The notes under the pieces are model-generated. The model searched no databases. It was not told the DNA's origin and was given only the letters and a program-made list of their open reading frames with translations. Source: Capra hircus (taxonomy: Eukaryota > Chordata > Mammalia > Artiodactyla > Bovidae). From it: a DNA stretch of 64,000 nucleotides. How positions within the stretch are numbered: position 1 is the stretch's first letter; each line of letters starts with the position of its first letter. The stretch lies in contig NC_030813.1 of NCBI RefSeq assembly GCF_001704415.2, positions 14,836,001 to 14,900,000 on the forward strand, given 5' to 3'. Shown one piece after another: positions 22,825 through 33,571 of this stretch. The position numbers were made by a program, and so were the translations under genes.

Positions 22825-23770
22825 GTCTGGAATTGGCTTTTGTTAATAGAATGTTGACCAGTAGAATAGAATACATTCTGAACCTAGATTTTAATTTGTA
22901 TTGCATTTCCATTCTTGCCCTCTTTCAACATTGCCACCATGCAGTGAAACCCAGACTAGTACTCGGAAGCAGTCACTGAGCCACCTGTCACCCCTCTCCA
23001 GCACGGTCCATTGGGCACCCTGGACCTGGAACATTCCTCTTTATGGAAGCTGGGTACTGGATCTTTCCTTGGCCTCAGATTCTTCCTCCTTATTAGCAGA
23101 AGCTTTCCCCCTGGGTATGCAGTGAATGTCTTTCTGCTTAAGCATGTGCCTAATAAGACACCTGGTCAACCCCATCAGAACACTAGCCCTCCAGCCCACC
23201 CAGGTGGAAGCAAGCAGGGTCTCACAGTGAGAGATAAATGGTACAACCCACCGCTCTGCTGGGTTATCAGGAGGGACTCTGTCCGTGAGAGCCGGATACA
23301 TGCTGCAGTTGCCTGTAAAGCAACTAGTGCATTGTATGTTCAATCATTCCTGGGAGTCAGAACCCCTTACAAGAAGCAGTGGACAGAGGACCATGAGCCC
23401 CTCCTGCTGGTGGTTAGCACTGTGATGATCTTTGCCATCGCATTCACTGGGAATCCTTACCTGGGGTTGGTAGCTGGATCTGCCTGCTCTCAGACTAGCC
23501 TCTTTGAGGATGAGAGACCAAGTGGAGAGAGGGAGCCTTAGCAGACACCATCAAGCCCCAGGTAGGTGACTGAGGCCGCTTTCGACCATTCAGTCCAGCC
23601 TATCCACCCTCTGATTATAACAACGTGAAGGAGTTCAGCAAGACCAACAAAGAAACTGTCTAGCTGAAACAAGGACAATTTGGTCGCCTTAAATTTTTAA
23701 GCAAATAAAATGGTTATTGTCTTAAGTCATTAAATTTTGGAATACAGAAGATATAGAAATAAGCAGGTTA
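22825..23770 (+). mobile_element. MLT1-type LTR split by an unidentified insert
   Basis: 5' part 22825-22959 ('ggcttttgttaatagaatgt', 'cattgccaccatgcagtga') and 3' part 23491-23770 ('gaggatgagagaccaagtgg', 'ggtgactgaggccgctttcg', 'ataaaatggttattgtctta') follow the MLT1 LTR order. They are separated by about 530 bp of unrelated DNA. A dead MaLR LTR with no retroviral gene attached. Confidence 0.65.
22960..23490. mobile_element. Unidentified insert of about 530 bp inside the MLT1 LTR
   Basis: The segment is flanked by 'cagactag' at 22952-22959 and 23491-23498, an 8-bp direct repeat that could be a target-site duplication. It is less AT-rich than its surroundings and contains most of a 176-codon plus-strand frame (23011-23541) that runs out into the LTR. 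I do not recognise the peptide or the nucleotide family. The ends are not an obvious TG...CA pair and no poly-A is present. It may be an old LTR, a hAT-like element or a misjudged boundary. Confidence 0.45.
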
Positions 23771-23954
23771 AGTAATGATGCAGAAATGCGCATTGGAAAT
23801 GGGGTGCTACCATTTTTAAAAAGCCTAAAAATGAAACCTCATAAAGGCTATAACAGTAGTGAAGACACTGCTATTAAGAGACTGAAAATATAGGCCACCC
23901 ATATTATACAGTGATAGAACCACCAGCGAATACATGACTGCAGGAACTTAGAAG

Positions 23955-24375
23955 ATAGAAAGCATATGGGCAGTGAGTGGGATGGCGCCCCCTCTAAAAA
24001 TATATATGTCCATATCCTAAGCCCCCAAACCTATGAATGTGACTTTATTTGGGAAAGGAGTACTTGCAGATGTGATTAAGTCAAGGATCTGGGGATGATA
24101 AGGGGGAGGGATATGAGGAAAAAAACCTCATTCCAGTGGTAAGGGTCCTTGTTACAGAAGAGGAGAAGGCTATGTGAAGATGGAGGCAAAGCCCAGAGTC
24201 TTGAGATCAAAGTGTGCTCGAGCCTCCGGAAGCTGGAAGCAGCAAGGAAATGTCTTCCCTACATTTGGAGGCTGTTGCCAAGGTGGCAAAGGTATTGCCA
24301 CCTTGACTTCAGAAGTCTGGCCTCCAGAACTATGAAAGAATAATGTTCTGTTCTAAACCACCAAGGAAACTAACG
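23955..24375 (+). mobile_element. MLT1-like LTR
   Basis: Order matches a common MaLR LTR: 'atatgtccatatcctaagcc', 'tgcagatgtgattaagtcaa', 'aagctggaagcagcaaggaa', 'tggcctccagaactatgaaa', ending near 'accaaggaaactaacgcag'. A short palindromic stretch 'gccaaggtggcaaaggta' lies at 24277-24294. Subfamily not assigned. Confidence 0.6.
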
Positions 24376-24454
24376 CAGCACCTACCCCCTCAAGTGGGTG
24401 GGTAGAGCAAAACCAGGAGAGATGCACCCAGTCATCACAGCCCCTGCCACATAT

Positions 24455-24810
24455 CCACTATTGACACTATGCATAAGATAGAGAACTCATGAGAACCTGC
24501 TGTGGAGCACAGGGGGCTCTACTCAGTGCTCTGTGCTGGCTTGCTATGGGTATGCTAAGCTGCTTCAGGCGTGTCTGACCCTGTGTGACCCTGTAGACTG
24601 TAGCCCACCAGGCTCCTCTGTCCATGGGATTCTCCAGACAAGAATACTGGAGTGGGTTGCCATGCTCCCCTCCAGGGGATCTTCCCAAGCCAAGGAAGCC
24701 CCTGTGGTGATCTAGATGGGAAGTAAATCCGAAAGAGGATATGTGTATACATATGACTGATTCACTATGCTGAACAGTAGAAACTAACCCAACATTAGAG
24801 AGCAACTAGC
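24455..24810 (+). mobile_element. Ruminant L1 3' UTR fragment split by Bov-tA
   Basis: Left part 24455-24545 ('tggagcacagggggctctac') and right part 24706-24810 ('tatgtgtatacatatgactg', 'aacagtagaaactaaccca') are consecutive pieces of the L1 3' end. A minus-strand Bov-tA sits between them. Confidence 0.75.
24546..24705 (-). mobile_element. Bov-tA SINE, head-truncated
   Basis: Minus-strand copy: 'gctaagctgcttcaggcgtg' through 'ccaggggatcttcccaagcc'. The tRNA-like head is largely missing. It lies about 105 bp from a plus-strand Bov-tA at 24811, so the two form an inverted pair. Confidence 0.87.
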
Positions 24811-25015
24811 TTCCCAGGTGGCACTAGTGGTAAAGAACCTGCCCACCAATGCAGGAGACGTAAGAGATGCCGGTTCAATCCCTGATTGGGAAGATCCCCG
24901 AGAGGAGGGTACAGCAACCCATTTCAGTAATCTTCTCTGGAGAAACCCCATGGATAGAGGAACCTGGCAGGCTGCAGCAGAGTCGGACACGACTGAAATA
25001 ACTCAGCCTGAATTT
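24811..25015 (+). mobile_element. Bov-tA SINE
   Basis: Complete plus-strand copy: head 'ttcccaggtggcactagtgg', body to 'gtcggacacgactgaaataa'. Confidence 0.9.
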
Positions 25016-25599
25016 GCCTCCCAGTGAAAGGAAAGCCCAGGAGAGGTGAACAAGGGCTGCCTCACAACAGAAACAAGTGGTAGACCACCCTGCACATTTG
25101 CTTCTGTGTCTTTATAGTTATGGATTGAAACTTTGCTCCTTAGCTCCCTAGTGTCAGCTTTAAACTTTGGTGGTCCTATAATTTAAATCAGTAACCATAA
25201 ATTCTTTTACACAAGTGTACACACTTTTAAACAGTTCTTTCAAATGTGTATTAGTTAACAAGTTTTTGTTGCTCTCTGCGTTATCATTTTTACTCATTCG
25301 AGCCAGCTCTTTGCTTTTAGACAAAAATATCAAAATGCAATGGGATAGGAGAAGCTTTATAATTAATCAGTATAAATTCTGTTGCAATTCATCTATTACT
25401 TTTCAGAATTATCCTTTTATGCATTCCTTATATGCATTATGCATAATATTTGATGACAATGATTATTTACAACTGTAAGCTCATTGTCAAAGACCAGAAC
25501 AACATACTTAAGGGTTAGTTTGCACTTTAGCTTACCCACCTGAACTAAAATGCAATTATAGTGGAAAGAGATAGAGCCATACACTTCTAATAAAAGTTT
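25016..25599. other. Non-coding sequence, nothing recognised
   Basis: AT-rich; frames of up to 87 codons without recognisable domains. Confidence 0.35.
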
Positions 25600-25765
25600 A
25601 CTATGTGTACAAGTTCTAAGTGTTAATGTACTCACAACAGCCTTATGGAGTAAGTAGGTTCTGCTGTCACATTCATTGTGCAGAGAGGCTAAATGAGTTC
25701 CTGTGTACCCACTAAGAAGAGGTGGCTGAACTGGAGTCTAAAGTTAAGTGTCAGACTCAAGAGCG
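25600..25765 (-). mobile_element. MIR SINE fragment
   Basis: Antisense MIR order: 'acaacagccttatggagtaa', then 'gcagagaggctaaatgag' and 'gtggctgaactggagtcta'. Confidence 0.6.
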
Positions 25766-25771
25766 TATATT

Positions 25772-25890
25772 CTTTTTTTTTCCATTTCCATTTTTTTATT
25801 GTGGCAAAATACATATAACAAACCACTCTGACCATTTAAGTATATATCCCAGCCATGTTGAATACTGTTAAAAACAAGACAACTGGCCCA
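25772..25890 (-). mobile_element. Old L1 (L1M-type) 3' fragment
   Basis: 'attgtggcaaaatacatata' followed by 'gaccatttaagtatata' matches the complement of old mammalian L1 3' UTRs. Diverged, with a T run on its left that corresponds to the A tail. Confidence 0.55.
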
Positions 25891-26171
25891 AAATAGAGCT
25901 GCTTATGCTAAGCCCCATGTCACCAAACCCAGACTTAACTCAGTTATAGCTTTAAAGAGCCTATATTGCCAAATACTATGTCATACTGCTTCTCTATATC
26001 CAAACACATAGCAGTTTGCAAAAGTACAAATGCACAAAATGGAGAAGGATATTGTTGAAAAATAGTAGAACTTCCTATTTCCATTTTTACTGTTCTGTTC
26101 CTCACCCCCGTTTTCCCATCTCAGACATTTGGAATGAGAAGACCATTAGTGAGAATAAATAAATATAAAGT

Positions 26172-26470
26172 GAAGTGAAAGTCGCTCAGTCATGTCCGAC
26201 TCTTTGCAACCCCATGGCCTATACACTCCATGGAATTCTCCAGGCCAGAATACAGGAGTGAGTAGCTGTTCCCTTCTCCAGGGGATCTTCCCTACCCAGG
26301 GACTGAACCCAGGTGTCCCTCATTGCAGGTGGATTCTTTACCAGCTGAGCCACCAGGGAAGCCCAAGAATACTGGAGTGGATACCCTATCCAGTCTCTGG
26401 TGCATCTTCCTGACCCAGGGATCGAACCAGGTTCTCCTGCATTGCAGGCGGATTCTTTACCAACTGAGCA
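26172..26470 (-). mobile_element. Bov-tA dimer
   Basis: A full minus-strand Bov-tA (26172-26365) is followed directly by a second Bov-A body plus head (26366-26470). Both end in the head motif 'gattctttacca.ctgagc'. Dimeric Bov-tA forms are a known arrangement. Confidence 0.9.
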
Positions 26471-26893
26471 CAAATAAATATATGTGTAGATATATATTTG
26501 AGGATTTTTGTGTATATGGTTGCACTCATTAAAAAATGACATTTCCTTTTGAATTGTCTAGTTACCATAGAATGTTTTGTGTGACTACAAGGTTTGAAAA
26601 AATAGCCCCAAATTATTTCAATTTTTGAATAGTAAAGAAAATCCTGAGCAAGATGTATATAACATGTAAATATGTTTGTAGTATTGCCATTGGGCTTCTG
26701 TGTGGGAAGGATAGGTGGTATGTTAAACTGAATTTCATCTAACAGTTGATTCCAGAGTCTTTATCAAGGACCCTGCGCTGGGCAGACAGAACACAGAGAT
26801 GGGTCCTTTGACTCCAGCTGGCTCCATCTTCTTTGTAGTTCATGTGAGTGCCAGTGTTTGTAAGCCCACAGAGAAATACTTAACCTGATGGCT
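26471..26893. other. Non-coding sequence, nothing recognised
   Basis: No gene or repeat called. Confidence 0.3.
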
Positions 26894-27036
26894 CTTGTTG
26901 TTGTTTAGTCACCAAGTCATGTCTGACTCTTTGTGACCCCATGGACTGTAACCTGCCAGGCTCCTCCGTCCATGGGATTTTCCCAGCCAGAATGCTGGAG
27001 TGGGTTGCCATTTCCTTCTCCGGGGGATCTTACCAG
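26894..27036 (-). mobile_element. Bov-tA SINE, head-truncated
   Basis: 'ttgttgttgtttagtcacca' to 'tccttctccgggggatctta'. The TTG-repeat left edge is the complement of a (CAA)n tail. The tRNA-like head is absent. Confidence 0.88.
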
Positions 27037-27689
27037 TTACACATTAATTGATATTTAATAAAATCATATTTTCTTATTAACTAAAATACTAATTTCAAAA
27101 ATTCTTTTTTCTTTCTAATTCATTGATATTTTCAAGAGCTGGATAGACGTTCCTAGAGCCACCGGTCTTTTTAATGCTTAGTTAATGGTCTGTAAAATAT
27201 TTAAAATCACTAGGGGAACTGTCTGTTCAAAGAGTAACAGTTTTACAACACCATAATCACCCCTCTTTAATTGACTAGCAGGGGGAGAGAGCAGCAGGGA
27301 ACACACCAGGACATAAGAAATCTGCGCTGTAGGCAGAACTCTCCCACGTGGCTCTCCCAGACACCTATTTCCTCACCTGTAAAGTCGGAAGGTTTAACAA
27401 TCTGATCTGTGTGTGTGTCAAATTAGATATTCTGCCTTGGACATGTGAATTTCTATGTATCTTTTTTCTTAAAGCAAGACACACCTGTATTCATTGTTAC
27501 CTTCAAACTTTCCATACTTTATTATCAGATCTTCACTGCAATAATATTTATATTCCTCTTGTTCGCTCCACTCCCCACCTCCCACCTCATTTCACTGCTT
27601 TTTACGACCCTAGTCCTACTGTCAGAAATCGCCAGTAAATGATAGCTTTTCTCTTGGTATTATGAGTCACTGATACAAAAGACTATTTG
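27037..27689. other. Non-coding sequence, nothing recognised
   Basis: AT-rich. A 96-codon frame at 27348-27638 has no recognisable domain. Confidence 0.35.
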
Positions 27690-27998
27690 TTGTTCAGTCA
27701 CTGAGTCGTGTCTGACTCTGTGATCCCATGGACTTCAGCACACCAGGCTTCCCTGTCCTTACCTGTCTCCCAGAGTTTGCTCACACTCATGTCCATTGAG
27801 TCAGTCCATCCAACCATTTCAGCCTCTGTCACCCCCTTCTCCTCTTATCATCAATCTTTCCCAGCATCAGGGTCTTTCCCAATGAGTCGACTCTTCACAT
27901 CAGGTGGCCAAAAGTACTGGAGCTTCAGCATCAGTCCTTCCAATGAATATTCAGGGTTGATGTGCTTTAGGATTTACTGGTTTGATCTCCCTATAGGA
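27690..27998 (-). mobile_element. BovB LINE 3' fragment, older type
   Basis: Complement of the BovB 3' end: 'ttgttcagtcactgagtcgt', 'tcacatcaggtggccaaaag' and 'actggagcttcagcatcagt'. Its 'catcagg' and 'ggagcttcag' variants are shared with the fragments at 41461 and 46345 and differ from the better-preserved copies. Confidence 0.9.
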
Positions 27999-28539
27999 AC
28001 TACTTATCTGTAGAATTCAGGAGTAGAATTTCAAATGAAATATGTACTTTAGCTCATGATATGAAAATCAGGAATGTGAATAAAGAAAAATAAGCATTAG
28101 TTAAGGAAACTGTAACCAAACTTTTACATAGCATCTAAAAACTTAATTCAGACAATTGAGAATAGCATTTTATACCATCTCTAAAACCTAAATTTAAAAA
28201 AGTTCACATTTTGAAAGAAAGTGAAACTCACCTAGCAGAAATACACTGCTCTTCTCTGGAATGTGTGTGAGTTCCCAGTGTTTTCCCTGCTCCAACCTCT
28301 ACCTCTTGACAGTCAATTCTCAACAAAGAAATCATAGGTCCTCTCAGGAAGTTTAGTCAGGACATGTCACTTGCTGGAAATTTCATCAGAATAACAGTTA
28401 AGGTCATGGCAAAGGCCTAAAAGTTCTACAGGACAAGATCCCAGGTCACCATGGACCTCCCTCCTTCCATTCCATCCGTGCTCTCTCTCTCTCTCGCCTT
28501 AGCCCTGCCTTCCTTTCTGATCCTCAGGATAACCTGGGT
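27999..28539. other. Mostly unique non-coding sequence
   Basis: A short CT repeat lies at 28481-28495. Nothing else recognised. Confidence 0.35.
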
Positions 28540-28940
28540 AAAAACCCTCCTTAGGATATTTCCTCTTGCTGTTACCTCTGTCTGGAACATTCTTCCTCCA
28601 AATAAGCTCACCACCTACTCCCTTACCAGCTTCAAGTTCTTCCCAAAGTTAAGACCATTTCAATTAGACCTCCTCGGACAAGCTATTTGAGATGTCATCC
28701 TCTGTCCTCCCTAAGGCTCCCCATCTCCCTCATCCTGCTCTTTTCTTATTTTGACCCATGACACTTCTCATCCTCTAACATATTTATCACATCTTGTGTT
28801 TACTTCCTGTCCCCACCGTCATCATCTGCTAGAATATAGTCCCTACAAGATCAGGAACCTTTGTTTGCTCCCTGTTGGCTTATCCAAAGTGCCTCAAACC
28901 GGGCTGAGGACAGAAAATATGCTTAGTAGATAAGTGTTAA
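28540..28940 (+). mobile_element. LINE-2 (L2) 3' region
   Basis: 'tctggaacattcttcctcca', 'agcttcaagttcttcccaaa', 'atatagtccctacaagatca' and 'aatatgcttagtagataagt' follow the L2 3' consensus order. Frames are broken. Confidence 0.75.
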
Positions 28941-29433
28941 TAGTGCAGGGATGTTCACTCCTGAGCCTTCCCACTGGCAGCTCCCTTTCATATCACAGTT
29001 CTGCCTGGCTTTTTCCACATGCACTTGCCACTGCTCACAGCCTCCTGGAACAAAAGGTCCACAGCTTCCCTTGACAGAATGCTCCAACAGGCTGGGGCAG
29101 GGATGCCCACCTCCCTTCACTCCCCTACGTCTTTATTCTCATCACCTTCACACAAGGCTGGATAAAGTATCACAGCTTCCCAGGTGTGGAGGCCACCTGA
29201 AGAGAATCACAGCAGAATAAAGGCAGGATGTTGAAATACCACAATGTATGGGTCTATTCCTATATCTAAAGCAAAAGCACCAAGAATTTTAAATTATTCC
29301 CCAAAGAGGGCTTGCCGCCGACGTGCCCCTCTCCCTCTCCTTGCACGCTTGCCATGAGGACTGCTCAGAAGAGAGAGTGCCACTTCACACCTGTGTGGTT
29401 CAATCCTTCACTAACTTCCTTTAGCAGCTCCTA
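28941..29433. other. Non-coding sequence, possibly old L2
   Basis: Pyrimidine-rich, with short overlapping frames on both strands but no recognisable domain. Parts around 29320-29430 could be an older L2 body segment, but I cannot show it. Confidence 0.3.
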
Positions 29434-29445
29434 CCCCCTGCTCTC

Positions 29446-29658
29446 TGATGGCTCGGTGGTAAAGAATATGCCTGCCAGTACAGGAGATGTGGGTTCAATT
29501 CCTGGGTTAGGAAGATCCCCGGGAGAAGCAAAAGGCAACCGACTCCAGTATTCTTGCTTGGGAAATCCCATGGATAGAAGGCTACAATCCTGGCTGGCTA
29601 TAGTCCATGGGGTTGCAAAAGAGCTGGACACGACCGAGCAACTAAACAACAACAGCAC
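29446..29658 (+). mobile_element. Bov-tA SINE with target-site duplication
   Basis: Plus-strand copy with a (CAA)n-type tail 'aactaaacaacaacag'. It is flanked by 'ccccctgctctc' at 29434-29445 and 29659-29670 (one C difference in the run before it). Confidence 0.92.
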
Positions 29659-29767
29659 CCCCCTGCTCTCAGAATTTCATCTTTGCCTAATAGGTCTCTT
29701 CCTCCTTCTATCAGGAAGTCATGACAAAATAATCCCTCTAAGTACATCTTCCAAAGTCTGAATTGAG

Positions 29768-29992
29768 ACCACCTGAGGCAAAGGGCCGACTCATTGGAAA
29801 AGACCCTAGTGATGGGAAAGATTGAGGGCAGGAGGAGAAAGAGGTGACAGAGGATGAGATGGTTGGATGGCATCACCGACTCAATGGACATGAGTTTGAG
29901 TGAACTCCGGGAGATAATAAAGGATGGGGAAGCCTGGTATGCTGCAGTCCATGACGTCGCAAAGGGTTGGACATGGCTTAGCAACCTGCGCT
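29768..29992 (+). mobile_element. BovB LINE 3' fragment
   Basis: Plus-strand 3' end: 'ccgactcattggaaaagacc', 'ggatgagatggttggatggc' and 'gcaaagggttggacatggct'. It corresponds to the last 75 or so codons and 3' UTR. The 5' edge is near 29768 ('ccacctgaggcaaagggccg'). Confidence 0.9.
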
Positions 29993-31030
29993 GGGGCAGG
30001 ATGCATCATGAGCATCCAGCACTGGGCTCAGCCCGCCAAGACAGCTTTCTCCAATATTCCCTCATCTGGGTGAGGCACACAATGAGGGTTTCCTTGTCCA
30101 TCCAGCAGCTGACACCAAATCAAGTGTGTGCAAGGGAGTGTCCACCCATGCACAAATATCTTCACAGATACACATCATCCAGAAGAAATATTTGTGGTCA
30201 GAAAGAGTGATCTGTACTAAGGAAGAAGATCAAATCTCTGAGTGCAAAATACCCTATGCATGTTCTCCCCACTGAAGTAACAAGGCTCCTTCTGCTACAT
30301 GTGTGCCTCCATTTCCAGGCTCTGCTTGCCATTTATGTGAATAAGCTACAGGGGTCCAATGGTTACACTGACAAAGACTGCAAACTCTCAAAATCTCTGC
30401 AAGTTCAAGGGAGACACTATGAGCATTTATAATTCTGTGATGAAAATGTCTCTGGAGTTAAAGAGTTTGGTAAAGAAGAATTATACTTACAAACTACATA
30501 CAAGATGTCACCCATCAACTCTGGGAGACCTGACAAATCTAACTTTAGTAATTTGAGAGAAACCTTAATAGATCAGGGAGTATGTAAGAAATCAGAGAAG
30601 CCTGAGTTCCGTGGGACAGAGCAGACCACCAAATATAAATGTGCCTGGCTGGCTGGAAGTAAGAAAGAACATACCCTTGAAGACCCCAAGAGTCAAGTGG
30701 GTTTCAAATTAAAAAATCAAGCAACATGAATGATTTTAAAACCAAACTACATTACAGAACCATCTGAGGCTGTCATCACTAATACTGATGGTCGTATTCC
30801 ACTTCGAAAGACTAAAACCAGACGTAGTATGTAGGGCAGTTTTCCATGATTATAATACACATGTTTAAATAATTAGGAAATAAAATAAAATGGTACCTAA
30901 GCATGGAAAGAGATCTGTCACTAATTCAGATGACTGACTACATTAGTTGCAAAGATCTAAAAGGAGAAAAAAAAACAGAAAAGTAATTGACTTCTACTAA
31001 AATAAACACGTATAAGATCACAAATGGCAA
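29993..31030. other. Non-coding sequence, nothing recognised
   Basis: No recognisable repeat or gene. Short frames (up to 118 codons, partly BovB-derived) are not supported. Confidence 0.35.
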
Positions 31031-31031
31031 C

Positions 31032-31071
31032 CACACACACACACACGTGTGCACATGTGCATGCACACACA
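31032..31071. repeat. Alternating purine-pyrimidine tract
   Basis: Forty bases of strict R/Y alternation: CA repeats, then 'cgtgtgcacatgtgcatgca', then CA again. It contains nested palindromes and is a strong Z-DNA-type sequence. Confidence 0.92.
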
Positions 31072-32202
31072 AATAATATCAAATAAACTTAAGTTCAGTT
31101 ATTGAACTGTTATATTAAAATGTAACAAAATAACCATTGTTAAAAATGTACAGTTGGGGATCATCTCCGTCACCAGCTTGTGTTGCAAAGAATCCAGTCC
31201 AGTGAATTGTGTAAAGGTAGGTTGCTGCCTGTTCACACATCCTTAAGATTCTGGGCTCATGGATTATGTTTTGTAAATCAGTTAACTTACTAGCCAGAGA
31301 TTAAGGTAAATTCTTCTAAGGACTAAAAGTTGACTTAGAGCATTAAGAAGGATTAATGTTTAGCTGTGGAGAAGCTAGCGCGCTAGGATAGCATGTTTAC
31401 GCAGTGCTGTAGATCACAATTAATCCAAAATTAGTATAAAAGATCAACAGCAACCCCTTTTGCATGCCAGCTTGGCTTAGCCCTAAAACTCATGACTTAT
31501 CATGGGGGCATTCAATGAGCAGAGTTCCACCCTGCCTGTCCTGATAGATCCAATGCTTTCAGAGCAAAATGTGCATTTGAAATGTTTAGCTTAAGTGCCC
31601 TTTGCTTCCAGAAAATAAATGCAGAAGTCAGCCTCCTAATTGGTCTATCTTTTATCAATGTGGCAAATCTATTAAAGTTGCTGGACTGCTTATTATACAA
31701 GACTAAATTTAATTTTCTAACAATGCAACATAAACAGTATGTTTGAAAACACTATTATTTTACCTTAAATCAGCAAAGTCAATCATAAAAGACATGACCT
31801 TTTAGATGTATAAAATGCCTGTTAAATAGTTTTAAATCCACAAGAGATTTATTTTTTTTTTGCATATGAAATACGACCTGAGAAAACTCTACGCAATTTT
31901 TATAACAACTTATAAGTTTATATGTAGTTTTACTCCCTATATCTATTGAAAATAATTTTAAGAGTTTATTTCTCTTCCATGGAAATATTTGTTTTCATTA
32001 AATATGTGAAAACTTTCTTTAAAAAGTGTATCAGAACAAGATTAAGTTGTCTATCTAATTACAGATGTATATGCATGTCACCTCTCCTAGCAAATTTTCA
32101 TTTCATTTTCATAATCTTTTTTGATAGTTTAACTTGAAAAAATTTAGTTTATTTTCAATGTGATATGATTTGAAATTATTTTTGATAAAAAATATGCAAA
32201 TT
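31072..32202. other. Repeat-poor non-coding sequence
   Basis: AT-rich with no ruminant SINE. 31340-31700 looks unique. No frame above 63 codons. Confidence 0.4.
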
Positions 32203-32288
32203 ATTGGGGGTTGGTTAAAAAGTTCATTTGGGTTTTTTCATAACACCTTTCAGAAAAACTGGATGAATTTTTTGGCCAACCCAAAACT
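32203..32288. mobile_element. Mariner-derived MITE
   Basis: Terminal inverted repeats 'ggttggttaaaaagttcatt' (left) and the complement of 'gatgaattttttggccaacc' (right) flank a core of about 30 bp. This is the internally deleted mariner form common in ruminants. No transposase is encoded; it would have been moved in trans. Confidence 0.85.
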
Positions 32289-32974
32289 AATACAGAAGAG
32301 GAAAATACCTTTACTCAAAAATATAATTTGCAAATTGCTCATACTATACTAGTTCTATCAAAAAATATAGAAGACATATACCAAAGTTGTGTTCTATTAT
32401 TCACAAAAGCTTTAGTTTGGGGAGAAATTTCTCATAAATATTCGCAAACTGCAAAAAGGTCTGTTTTCTGATGCACATTTGTGAGTCATACCTCAGAATG
32501 GACTATCCTAGATGGACTTCATTACAAGTGGTAGTTACTTCACTAGCAATTATTGGACAGCTACTACAAACAATACAGTCTCTATCCAAACCTCACAGCA
32601 TATCAGCAGGGTAGGCAATAATTAGACCTGACTTTACATGTTAAGGAAGATCCTGAAGTTCAGAAAAGCTAAAAACAAGCAAAAACAAATAAAAAACACC
32701 CTGCTTCAGAACTTTTAACTTCTAAGTGGCATAGTTCAAGTATTAAAGAAAGCATTTGACTCCAAATTCAGTTATCTTCTCTTTATATATTATTTTCAAA
32801 TGCAGGCTATACTGTCAAATACTGTAAATCTATTTTATACCTTATTTAATATTTTAAATAAATATAATAAAAATATCACTTGAGACTTAGATGATTAAAT
32901 AAAATTGGACAAATATAAACTGTGCTATAACAATGAAATTTTGTCTTGAATTTAGGAGTTTAATTAAAGGATAT
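32289..32974. other. AT-rich non-coding sequence
   Basis: No gene or repeat recognised. Confidence 0.35.
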
Positions 32975-33228
32975 TTTTGCCATTTTATTTATTCTTTAAT
33001 TGAAGGATAATCGCTTTAAAGAATGTTGTTGTTTTCCGTCAAACATCAGCAAGAATCAGCCATAGGTACACTCATGTCCCCTCCCTCCCGAACCTTCCTC
33101 CCATCTCCCTCCCAATCTCACCCCTCCAGATTATCACAGAGCCCCTGTTTGAGTTCCCTGAGTCATACAGCAAATTCCCATTGGCTATCTATTTTACATA
33201 TGGTATTGTAAGTTTCCATGTTACTTAA
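32975..33228 (-). mobile_element. Ruminant L1 fragment
   Basis: Complement of the L1 3' region: 'agaatcagccataggtacac', 'agccc.tgtttgagttccct', 'attttacatatggtattgta'. Non-coding. Confidence 0.82.
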
Positions 33229-33288
33229 AAAGAGATTCTTTAAAATGTTTCTTTCTGTTCAGAATTTTAGGTCACCTAAAAGAAATAT

Positions 33289-33571
33289 CTGAGAAGGCAA
33301 TGGCAACCCAGTCCAGCACTCTTGCCTGGCAAATGCCATGGACGGGGGAGCCTGGTAAGCTGTAGTTCATGGGGTCGCTAGGAGTCAGGACACGACTGAG
33401 CGACTTCACTTCCACTTTTCACTTTCATGCATTGGAGAAGGAAATGGCACCCCACTCCAGTGTTCTTGCCTGGAGAATCCCAGGGACGGGGGAGCCTGGT
33501 GGGTTGCCGTCTCTGGGGTCGCACAGAGTTGGACACGACTGAAGCGACTTAGCAGCAGCAGCAGCAGCAGC
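33289..33571 (+). mobile_element. Bov-A2 SINE (dimer)
   Basis: Two Bov-A monomers joined by 'cacttttcactttcatgcat', ending in an (AGC)n tail of about seven units. Flanking 'aaagaaatat' at 33279-33288 and 33572-33581 is the target-site duplication. Clearly intact and recent. Confidence 0.95.

Noticed and set aside
23011..23541. 176-codon plus-strand frame as a protein gene
   Set aside because: No domain, no splice or promoter context, and it crosses into an MLT1 LTR. Kept only as part of the insert finding.
29446..29520. tRNA gene in the head of Bov-tA and CHR SINEs
   Set aside because: The heads keep an A/B-box-like flavour but are diverged SINE parts repeated many times, not cloverleaf tRNA genes.
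33289..33571. Repeated units as a CRISPR array or satellite
   Set aside because: Only two units, joined by a fixed linker and flanked by a target-site duplication: a Bov-A2 SINE dimer in a mammalian genome.
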